A stretch of 64,000 nucleotides of DNA from Ectobius pallidus (lineage: Eukaryota; Arthropoda; Insecta; Blattodea; Ectobiidae). Position 1 is the first letter of the stretch. Each line of letters opens with the position of its first letter. Positions 46,601-59,200 of the stretch are shown in pieces. Location: positions 120,957,751-121,021,750 of the forward strand of contig CAXKWD010000001.1 in the NCBI GenBank assembly GCA_964059195.1, given 5' to 3'. The notes under the pieces were generated by a model that made no database searches, was not told where the DNA came from, and saw only the letters and a program-made list of their open reading frames with translations. A program made the translations under genes and the position numbers.

Positions 46601-49600
46601 TATACATTTAGGCCATCACACTGTAATCTTTAATTTCGTTTTTAAACGAAAAATACAAGCAATGTTTGAATATACTGTATTCGATAAATTTCTATGTTGG
46701 ATGATTGAAGAGATCGAAGATAATAAATTGATTATAATTATTATTGATACTCTAATAGATACGTGACCCTGCTTTTCCTTGAATGGTATGTTAGGATTTT
46801 AAATATTAGAAATCAACATTGACATGAGGAAACCACATTATCATAATATCTTAAATTAGAAATGGGAATGAACATGATTTATAAAACTAGAAAATCTGCT
46901 TTACAACATTCTCTTGAAAATACTCTTACTGGTTTTTAAGTATAGTTTTACAGTAGCTAAGTTTCAACTTGAGTTGAAGACGTCTTTCAAATCTTGGGCA
47001 TTAAAATATCATGTTTCACCGTTTGTTCAGATTCTCCAATTGGGCAAGAATATTCACCATCTATTTTACTTTTAAATATTTGGAGATACAAACTGAGCTA
47101 GCATAAATTTTGGTACAACAATTTGGATTGGATTCTTTGGTATATTTTTGGAATGAACATAGTCCGAATCCATTGAAGCCACCAATTTTGCCAATTCGTG
47201 AGCACGCTCATTTCCTATTGTACAATTATGCCCACTAAGATTATAATTCCCTTACCTAAAATATGGGGTCGTGAATGTATAGTAATTGTGCGTATAATCT
47301 TCAGTCGCCAAACGAGAAGCTGTTCTTACCTGTGATGGTGTGGATCCATGGAGGTGGTTACTGCATAGGCTCAGGAAACAGTAACTTCTATGGGCCAAAT
47401 CGGCTGATGGAAGAGGATGTTGTTCTCGTTACATTCAACCATCGCCTTGGAGCCCTGGGTAAGAAGAAAACAAAAACAGCTATAAATGTTCAGCCTGGTG
47501 CTGCGTAAATGAAAAAGTCGCCTGTAATACCATTAAGAGGAAACTTCATTTTATTCAATGTGAACAGATTTCATGCCCACAAATTGGCCATTCTATAAAG
47601 TACACTTTATTTTTACTAAAAGTAAGGATGGGTTTCGAGAGCTCCGAAAAACTGGTTTGCTACTGTGTTCGAATTACAGTAGCACCAACATGGAGGGGAG
47701 TTCAAAAGTAAATTTGTAAAGAACCAGTTCAATGCGTTGTGATTTAGGGCAACTGTGGCATTACTGTAAGTAAAGACGGGATTTCCACGCACGATCAAAT
47801 CTTAAAATATGCATGCATTCATAAACTATCAGATGACCAAATAAGTTATGCCCATCGAAGGGAAAAATGTATGTTCAAGAAAGATACACTGAAGAAAGAA
47901 CTCTGTTCAAGAGCTCTTTGCTTTACAAGTAGAGTTTTCAGTGTGATTAGCCGTTAATTGTGTACTATAAGGAGATATAAATTCTAATATAAGTATCTAA
48001 TATTCTTTTAAATTAACGTTCACTTCCCTTAAGACGTTTTGTAATAAGCCCCATGAACATATTTGTAGTATATTGCAAATAGGTATTAATGTATTTATTT
48101 ATTTAACTAACAAATTTAGATTATTTACCATGTGAGAAAGATCGGTTGTAATGTAAGTTATTCTGTATGTCAAGTTACACAAATTTAATAATTTATAAGT
48201 TATTATACTTATACCAGTATTAGTATTAAGGTTCTTCGATTTAAGTGACGAAGTCATGAATTTGTAAAAATTCTTAGGGTGAATAAAAATGATCATAATC
48301 AATATAAAAAATCAAACTTACATATTATTTTCGAGTGGCACAATGTAGGCTTAATACCAACAGCTTTTCCAAATTTTCAATAGTCAAGTTCACGCGTTTA
48401 TCTGTCAAAATTATATGGTAGGCTACGCAGAAAATGACTTTCTACGTCACAAGTGACAGGTGCAAACTTAAATGATACTTGAGATAAAGTGAGACAAATC
48501 TATTTGTCTTCAACATTTTCACCGCAAATTACTGTTTCATGGAACACCGGTACATAAATCCATAGTCAGAATTTCTTTTGATACCCTTGTCCATTTTTCA
48601 TGGAACACCGGTACATAAATCCATAGTCAGAATTTCTATTGATACCCTTTTCCAGTTTTTCTTTAGCTACAATACCAAACTCCCCAGTCCCCACATGCAG
48701 ATTCTAAATGCAGTATTACGTCAGTTAATAAAATATGCAATCAAGCTAAAAAAATTTAACTTGATGTAAGGTAAAGTTCAAAATATTCAATTTTGAACCT
48801 AAAACCCCAAAAACATGCAATATGCATCAAATTGTCCACAAATAGGCCAAAATATGCAAATATGCAAGGAAAAAGTATAATTATTTCGGATCAGCAAGCT
48901 ATGAAATGGATATTTAGGACGTTTGAGAACTGTAACAAGCTTAGGCTATATAAAAAATGCATTTGCATGGAAATCCTGTCTTATAAGGCTCGAAACCCAT
49001 CCTTAACTAAAGTATCTTCAGGAGATGTGATAAGATGTTGACGATTTCCTGTTCCTGCTATTAACACTTTGTCAGAAGAAACGTTGTCCCGAAAACTGCT
49101 CGTAAGGTTATGTTAAAAAGCTGTATACTACCTTTTTATATTAAGACCACTCAAATCGAAAATAATGTGAGAATTTCATATAAGATTTTTCCTTCAGGAT
49201 TTCTTAGCACTGGTGATGAAGTAGTACCTGGCAACAATGGCCTGAAAGATCAAATTATGGTTCTGCGATGGGTTCAAGAGAATATCACTAAGTTTGGCGG
49301 AGATCCAAACAACGTCACGGTTTTCGGAGTGAGTGCTGGAGGATCGAGCGTCCACCATCTTTTGTTATCACCTATGTGTTCAGGTAAGGAGGCCTTTCAT
49401 TCCTCGTTATATTTTCACGGTATATTAACTTGTAAAGTGTTTGCTAGGGTATTGGAAGTTTGGAGTAGTTACATAATTGACCGAGAGATGCGAGGTCCTA
49501 TTTTAACTTAAAAAAAATTCATTAACACTCTTTTATTTTAAAAAATTACAGGTTTCCAAAATTAAACCTAACGAAGTAGCAAAAAGAAAATAGAAATAAT

Positions 49601-50170
49601 GACATATAATTGTAACAAAAAGCAATGAGTTATTTATCACATAAACAAATACTGAACAAATAATTGTCCTCTAGAACTCATTGCAGTATGCTCATTAATG
49701 TTAAGAAAACAAACCAAATTAATAAAAGTAAAACACGCTTAAAAATAAATAAAATAAAAACGAGCAATTATGGCATTATCAGGCACCTACATGTGTAGCT
49801 GGACTTAATACCCAGCATGATATGTGCATTTAGAGCAATCAGCGAATGTCTTTCAAAGATTCAAGAATTGCAGTTGGAGGTCCCGTGACTCTGTTGTTAT
49901 GCTGTTGTTGGAGCCGGCTATATTCTTTCTTCAGAATATAAACAAATCCCTCCAATTTGGATGTACTAGGTGGTACCGTTACCTAGTACTGTAATAGCCA
50001 GGGATCTATCCATGGTATCCAAGTCAAGATAGTTAAGACCTCATGTCCGCGTTATGCAAAAACATTTTTCAACTTGCTTTATGAGTTAGTCAATTTTTAA
50101 AAAATTAGAATTAGAATAGAATATCTTAAAATGCATTATTAGGACAGAGAGGGGATTTCATATCAGATTA

Positions 50171-50213
<43 letters not shown>

Positions 50214-53200
50214 GGGGGGACATACAGCTTTCGATGCTGAAAAAAAGGTGAAGTTTATTGTTTTTTTCCCTCAGCAATGAATTGTTCTGTAGCCTTGTAA
50301 TCTGGCATGCTCTATATTGACTCCTCCTAAAATTGCATACAATTTTCAGAATTAATTGAATTATTACAGTTATGGGTAATTATCATTACAAAATGGCAGT
50401 CAAATTTTGTGCACTTCCCTCATAACTCAAACATTTATTACCATATTCCAATGAAATTTTGCATGCAAGTATATTTGATAATAGTGAACAACACTAGAAT
50501 CAGTGATGTAACTTTAATAGTTTATTAAAATATATATATATTTTTTATGTAAAGATTTGTAAAAAAATTAACAAGTGATGAATTATTTTTTTAAAAATAT
50601 TTATACTGCAGATAATCCAAAGATTCTAGACTATGTTGTTCATATGATATTTTCAAATAGATAGAAAAAAGAATCACTCAGTAACATTGGTACTTATGAA
50701 AATTATCATGGAAACAGTGTCGTGTAGCGATGTCTTCCAGTTGATCAGGCTGTCAGAAGATCGACATTTTCCAAGATACCCAGTTAATAGTGTACCTTTT
50801 TATATTTAAATGTATGATCGTAGTCTCCCTTGGGTAGACTATACAACCAAGACGAAGAAAAGAAGTCTGAGTAGAGAAAAGTTTAATAGTAGAAAGAAAT
50901 GATGAATACAATAAGTCAAGATGAGGACCGACAAGAGGACCCCCTTGTAAAGATTTAATATAATGTTCGTTACATCTATGTTATCATACACTTATATACC
51001 TCTTGGCTTAGAAGGAACATCACAAGTCTGGAATATTCCTTAAGACTGTAAAATTCCATACGGAAAACAATTACGTTTCACAATAGAGTCAAACAAACTG
51101 AAGGTTTGAACTTTCTACTTAATTGATAACGAATACTTCCTATTTTTCAGGAAGAACAGGCGACATGTCTGGGAGAAGCAAAGCAGGTTGCCTATTAAGA
51201 GAATAATATCTGTAGAGTATTATAAGTAACTATAGGTAATATAGCACTCCACGACAACAGCTCACTTCAGTACAAAAAATTTTGCTGCCAACGATAATTA
51301 CCCATAACTGTAAAAGTTAAATTAATTCTGAAAATAGTATTGTAGAAGTAGTCAACATAGAGCATGCCAGATTACAAGGCTACAGAACAATTCAGTGCTG
51401 AGAAAAAATGAACTTCACCTATTTTTCAGCATCGAAAGCTGTATGTCCACCTTTAAGAATGATGTTCTGTTTTCTAACAGGTCTGTTTCATCGTGCCATC
51501 ATTCAAAGCGGATGCGGTATTAATCCTTGGTCTTTCAAAGATGTGGAAACATCCCGGAAAATAGCATTTAAATTTGGTGAAGCACTAGGATGTAAAACTG
51601 CGTGTTCTAAAGATTTACTCAAGCATTTAATGACCGTATCTACGAAAAACCTCGTCGAGGCAGCGTTTGACACAATGACAGAGGATGTAAGTACTAGAAA
51701 TAATGTAATACACTTGCAATTACAGCTTCTAGCACAGCCTATAACTTGGTTTTTGGCTATAAAAGGGAAGACAAATCAGCACAAATCAATTTTTTCTTTG
51801 AATAAACTTTAATTAAATGAAAGTTTGTTTAAAGTCGTACATTAAGAAGAGTGCTTGAGAGGTTTCAAACGGAATTTAGTTTATAGTTTCAATCACCCTA
51901 TCTAAGTTTTTACCAGACTGAGTAGTACAGTGAATTTTAATATCTGAACCTGCTCAGAAAGATGATCAGTAGTCTGGACGAGTTTACTATGGAAATATTA
52001 CCACTAGAAGGGGTGATGTGTCATTCGTACGCCAACCTTCAAGGAGTCACATTGCGCTAAGATACACGGCTACGGCTGTCATGACTGGCGGGAGGGGAAG
52101 ATGGCTTGTCTCTCTGAATTCATCTCCCACCTCTGAATGCCCTTCCCCTCACATGCGTTTCACCATTGTCAGGGAAAAACTACTATAACAACGGGAAAAA
52201 TTACTGTAACAACGACTATCGAATTTTTAAAATGACTTCATTTATTGAAATAAGTTGTGGGATTTCCTTATATACATAAGGAGTGAAAAATACCGTGCAA
52301 AATGAAAGACCGATCAGTATTGGATGGAAAACGATGATGGTCCATTCTGAGTTCTCTCGTAAAATATGAAAGTTAATGTTAAGGAGTACATCTGGTTTAT
52401 TGAGTACATTAAGATACTTGCAGTCTGAATAAGCTTAATCTCGCAAAAATTTCGTATCTTCGAGATTATTTTTTTTAGATAATACCCTACATGAACAATA
52501 ATATTGTGTCTTGTCCATAATTTACTACAGCAACTGTGTTCTACAGGTCTTCAAATTGAACAAGAGACTTATTTGTCTTGAATTTAGAATTCATCATTAT
52601 TCCACTTACTTCTGCATCCACATTAAGAAGGTTAGCGTATTACTGTTGTGTTTTCTCCACTGTTATATTTTAACTCAGGTTTATTTTTATTGGTTTTCAT
52701 GATTAGGCCGTGTCGTGTTAAGTGTCCGACATTTAAGGACACCATGTCATGCCCTTCTTTGGATAACAATTGTCAGTAGAGATCCGAGATCCTATTTTAT
52801 GGTAAATAAAAATGGTAAATCTCGGTACAAAAGTTGGGTAAATTTTGGTATTATTTCGCACAAAAGCATACAATTTCGGTGTTATTTCGCATTAAAATCA
52901 AATAGATCTACAGCTCGTGGGGTGCAAAATATAGCAGAAATATCAAGTCCCTTCCTGATTTAGTAGTTTTTAACAATTCTGCCAGTTGACTATTATTATT
53001 ATCACTTGCCTAGCGTGGTAAACTATTGTAACATAATCTCCTACGCCTACTTATATCGAGGTGCATAGAGGATATAAATTAAATAACTAGATACCAAAAT
53101 TCAGCTATTTTTATGTAGATATAAGATATAAATTAAATTACTTCCTAAATGCATATAGGCCTGTACTGTAGCAATAATCAATTTAGGTCTACATGAACAT

Positions 53201-56200
53201 TTCAGTGCGTAGACTATATTTTAAATATAATTTTAAAATAAGCATTCAATTTTTTTTAGTTTTCACCGACATGCCTGCCGATCCAAAATTTACTTGGTTT
53301 ATTGAATTTTACTGCGACTTTCGATAAATATATAATTAAAATCCTCTCTAAAAGTGTCTAGGCCTATCTAATAATGGGTATTTTCTCGTTTTAAAAAAGT
53401 AAAATTTCGCACTAACAACAAAAATTTCGCGACTACATAAAATTCCGTGATTTTTCGCGAATGTAAAATGATAATATTCTGGCCTAGAGGTGTTCGAAAT
53501 AAAAAATCGCTTATCAATGGTAATAACCAAAATTTGTGAATCCGTCACTCACGAAAACAGGTATCCCTATTAATAACACGACACGGTCTAACTCGGAAGG
53601 CAGGAAAGTCTTTATACGGTAGTCATTTAACAAAACTTTATACAAATTTCATTTCCAAGTGGAATAAAGTATATTAGGTTAGAATGTAGTTTCCCGCCAA
53701 TATGTCACAAGTCACCATTAATTCCGGCTCGGAGAACATTGGAAGGATTGAAGACGGATGCTAAATTTGTAAATTTATGTAAGAAATATAACAAGCGAAT
53801 CCATTGTAAAGAAGTCAAGACTTATAAGATTTATTTTATTTTTCATATGTTCCACAGTATATTTAAGAATTAACATAATATGATATTGTTAACTGCACTA
53901 TTTTTTTTTAACTTTTGTGTAGACTATTTAGGCATATTATCAGTTAAGATGCTTTTATAAATCTAATATCAAATATAATATTGTGAAAAAGACATAAATA
54001 GATTTAAAAAGATTGAAACATATTTACAAATCACATCCAATAACAATTTTAATACGTCCTATTATTATTAATAATGCTAATTGAGTTCTCATTTGAAGTA
54101 TAGCCCTATAATACATACAATGATGTGGTTAAATGCGATAGTATTGCATCATATGTAACCTTATAATCTAAAACAGTATAAATATTGCTCCTGTAATATA
54201 GAAGAGAAAATAAAATTATATAAAATCAAATATTGCTTGTGACTTTTTGTCAGGCTTGTTTTTCATGTGTCATAATAATTTATTTTATAAAATTAACATT
54301 AATAGCTGCCTCATATTAAAATTGTTAAAAATATTGCTTCCAGTATAGAAGTTTATATATATATATATAATTATTATGTACTAGAATATTATTCTAAGAT
54401 ATCACCATATCTTGTGATTTGAGATGGAGTAGCGATCTTGTGGTTTCAAAACTATTTATTATTTAAAGAACTTCGCTGATTAATGTCAAACTTGCTAGGT
54501 TCATTAATGCATCTTGTAGTTTCAAAACTGTTTATTATTTAAAGAACTTCTTTGATTAATGTCAAACTTGCTACGTTCATTAATGCATCCTTCTTCAATC
54601 TTTCTTTCTCCGAGCCGGAATTGATGATATTATAATTTGTGGTATGTTGATGGGAAACTACATTCTAACCTAACATATTGTGGATATATGGATATTTATT
54701 GTAAAATATTCTTTTCGTGCGTCACATATTGGCAATAAACTATTCCAATTTTAAAATTCAAATATCTCAGAGCTATGAAAATGTGATCTTCAACGTTATT
54801 ATTCCAAAGTATTCATATGTAAAATGTTAATATTCTGAGCGCAGTGCTATGATCAAGAAAATGTGTAGGCCTAGGCTTTATTTTAGCATCTATTTTGAGT
54901 GCTCTGCAAATAATTTTATATATCTTACAGGAGAAACATCCATTCCCCATGATATTTGCACCAACGTCTGAGCCATTCGTTGCCCATGGCGAAGAGGCCT
55001 TCCTTCCCGACACACCCTTGAACCTTATGACGCAAGGAAGAGTGCAAAAAGTACCTTTAATAATGGGTGTCACTGTTCAGGAAATTATGTTTGCTGTGGC
55101 AGGTAAATGAATTTCGTACATAATAATGTAACTTATATTAAATTTAAATAAGACACTTGAAATTAATTATTCTAGATCTAGGGCGTTCCTAACTTATCAC
55201 TTTATCAGAAGATTAGGTGCAAATAAATTTACTCTATTTTGTAAAGTACGATTACTTCCACAAAGTCTCTGGGTTTTTACGTATGTACCTTAGGAGCGAG
55301 GGTCACCGTTCCTAGAGTTCCTAGGGGAGGTAGCTGCACCCGGATTGGCTCAGCTCTTCTATCCCACTCCACGTGTTGTCTGTCTCTGTCTCTGTCTCGC
55401 TGCAGCATTATCCTTCCACTAAACTATTATAGTATTTTCTACGACTGGCAACGTGCTGTGTGATCTTCACTCTGTGCTCATTAGTAGTTCACTGATCTAC
55501 GCGCATGCGAGTCTGCGCCAGCTGGTAACGAGAAGCTCGCTGGCTGGGTTAGTCTTCAAGGCCAGAGACTTTGTGGAAGTAATCGTACTCTAATACTATT
55601 TTCTTACAAAAAGTATCATCTAATGTAAACAAACATTCGTTTAACTTTATTGTAGCCTACGTAGCCCCCAGAGTACAAGAAAGGAACTAACTTAAATTTG
55701 CATGGTTTAGTTAAAACAAAGAATTTTATAATAAACATATTTATTACATTCTTCAGATGCAGTGAAGTGTCCGTCCTGGTATGAATCTCTCAACGAAAAT
55801 TTCGACCCTATAATAACAACGAACTTCAGTATCAAAGACACAAATAAAATAAAAGAATTAGGATCTAAAGTCAAACAGTTCTATTTTGGAAACAAAAGAA
55901 TATGCAAGGATACCTGGCAGGAATATGTTAATGTAAGTAAAATCCAAGAATTGAATAATATATGCCTACGTCTTATCATCTGGTTTATTATATGATCAAC
56001 ATGTCTTGTTGGCCATTTCAGTTGTACAGTGATCTGTGGATAAACATTGGAATGACAACAACTCTTAAAAAGCTTTTAGCAATCTCATCACTTCCAATTT
56101 ATTATTATAACTTCACATACGATGGAAAATTAGGATATAATAAAATATTTTATGGAGCAGCTTGTTTACCAGGTAAGTTGATAATATTAAGTTTTACATT

Positions 56201-59200
56201 TTCCTTAAGCATAAACCTTGCTAAAACTGACAAATGCAGATGATTGCTGCACAATGAGCTTAAGTAGTAAAGTACCTTAGTAGCAAATACACTATATTAG
56301 AGTGTATATTTTGGTAGTAGTCACTGGTACTGAATTTCTTATAATGAAAAAATGGAATATTGTATCATTGTTACCTAACTTGCCATAATCCGGATATAAC
56401 ATAATATGAAACTAAATATAGAGCCCATGCAAATTAAACGTAAACAGTATAAAATTTTAAGGAGACAAATGGTATCGAAAAGTAGCTATGGAGGTATTTT
56501 TAATGTAGATAATACAGATCAGTAAATTTATTTAGGGATATTAGTAAAGGCGATTCTACTGCAAAATTTGAAAAAGAAGATGTATTATTACACGGGCTCT
56601 AACCACTAGAAAAACTACCTATGTGTTAAGACTCTTCAGATCTCTGTATTAGTCTAGTAGTTATTCCAAATAGCTCCATGCAAACAATCAGAATTTTATA
56701 ACCCCTATTCATATTCCCATGGAATAATAATAATTATTCGAAAGCCTACTGTTTCATATTCTCACCCTACGCTGAGGGATATATTACATCAGAATAAAAA
56801 CAGAAGATCTCAAAAAGACAATAAAGCATATTCCTCAAACAAGTCACTCGACTATAATAGGCTGGTTTCCTAAAGGTATTCAGAAACCGCCATCGCAATA
56901 CGACGATTGCGCAACACTGTCAATTCGCTGACGTCGCGCACCGAACTGACAATGTGCGCATGCGTCTTATCGTGTTGATGGTTTCTGAATGTCTTTAGGA
57001 ACAAACTTATAATATTCTCATATTATGATATTAACAAGAACCCTTCGCCAGCATTTCTATTGCGTGCTGCTTAAGAAGCTTCAAATGGTTCCAACAACTA
57101 ACCTAACAGCCAAAATGCCACACAATAATAAAACAACGAACCTTGTTTTGCTCTGTGCTACAATGCTATGGCACACCCGGAACTTGAGAACGTACCCAAC
57201 AGCCGTTTCTTCAATACCGTACCGAAAACAACACAAGATTACAAGTGAAGCTTGTTGGCAAGTTGGGGGGGGGGGAACTCCACAGAGGTAGCTAAATCCT
57301 CCACAAAAGCTAATAGGTTTTTCCAGTTAAGATAGATATATGCATTAAATATTATCTTGTTCCAGTTAACAAACTGCTGTAGTTTGATGATTTGTTGTTC
57401 TGCGCCTAACGGACTGTGATTCTTGCTGGAATGATAATTCAATTGATAGTTTGTGTCTATGTATTTTATTCTTAACCATGGACGTGGTTATTATGTTGTT
57501 TAAAATGACATGAGATCTGAGTAACTGTTCAGAGTTAAAGGCTTTTAACACTGCACCACAATCCAAAGAAATTCACAGTTTCGAGGATATAATATTTTTC
57601 TAATGTTTGTTTTCAAAACTGCTGTAGCTTACCTTGCAACCTTTTTCCCCCTTAGAAATAAGACATGAGTTGCGCAATGTTGTCAGTCATTTCCTGTCCC
57701 TGGAAAGTATGTATATGAATATACAAAGCAATGCTGAAAATGCAAAGCACCCCGAAGTCGGCGCCTATGCTCGTAAGTCATATGGATCCGGCTGTCACCG
57801 CGGTACAGGCGGCCACCGTCTCATCAAACATAACTTAATTCGTTCTTCCCAGACTTGTACCACACTCGGATTCTCCTGGCTAAACCCTGGCCATGCCTGG
57901 TCTTGACTCTCAGCTCTACAGGTAAAATCTCTTCCCCTCAAAGAACAAGAAAACATTACACGTTTTAAATTTCAGATACTTACGTGGCAATCCACTTCAC
58001 TTCCACCATTTTCACTCAAGGGGTTAAGAGAAACTTCGACGCGTACACTACTTTTCTTACAATATTAGTACACAACGCGATTTTACACACAAACCACAAG
58101 ATAGGAACTCGTGAATTACAACAGAACTTGGACGCTCACTTTCCTATAGCACTGACTCAACGCCAAAACACACTATTCCACGTGTTACAAAATGCATTAG
58201 TCTACCGCCCAAATACGCCATATTGTATTCACCAGGGCTGCCATCTCCCATCTGTATGTTGACTTCCCTCTGTCATAATATAGCAGGAAAGTTATTTCCG
58301 ATTATATTGACTCAGATGCATGAACACATATTCGGCTACTTCATTATTTCTATCAGTCCGTAGTCTATTTTCAAGTTCTCATTAAAGAGTGGGAATTTAA
58401 AAATATGAAAGGAAGTTTACAAAGGCACTAAATCATAGACTGTCTTTTAAATTGAATAGTCAATATATCAATGCATATAAGAAGACAATGAACGGTCCGC
58501 ATACAAGTAGAAAGTACTTACTTCCAATATTCAGTTCTGACAAAAATAAAACATGCTTCCGAAGACTAATACTATATTATCCTCAGATTTAATAAAGCAA
58601 AATATGGCGTTAAACTGGAGAGCAATTACTGCCACCGACTTGGCCGGACCGAACAGATTGGGACCAAGTGTACAACGTCGCCAACATCATGAACGTGCCG
58701 AATAAACTCAGGAGAGGGCAGAGCACTATGGATTATAAACTAAACGCCAAGCTGGTTTATGAATAGCATTACCCATGGTAAATAAAAAAATACGAATAAA
58801 ATTACAGGATGGTGAATAATATTATGATGTTACATAAAGCATGTGGAATAAAATCACTGTTAAGGAAATTACGCCGTGCTTGTGTGTTTAAATGCAGAAT
58901 TATAAATAACATTAAGATGGTAAATACAGGTAAGTAGTGGCAACTAGATTCTGGGTCAGTGATATGTACTGCCAGAGATACCTATGTTAGGTTAGAAACA
59001 GTTAAATTAGTATAACAGCAGCATACTGAATAGCGCGTGTTTCGTTATGTGACATATGCGTATGGACATTTCATCATTGCGATAAATCGTTCCTCTTTTC
59101 TTTCTCGAGGCTCATAGCGGCACAGGCTTTTGTGGCGGAGTTGAATGGCAGTCGCGCTGTCCAGTTGCTCCAAATATGGTTAACAAAGAAATGGATACGA

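Noticed and set aside
57634..58262. Possible genes in intron 8 of gene 2
   Set aside because: The two frames have no recognisable domain, no paired splice signals and no similarity to each other. Nothing supports a protein.
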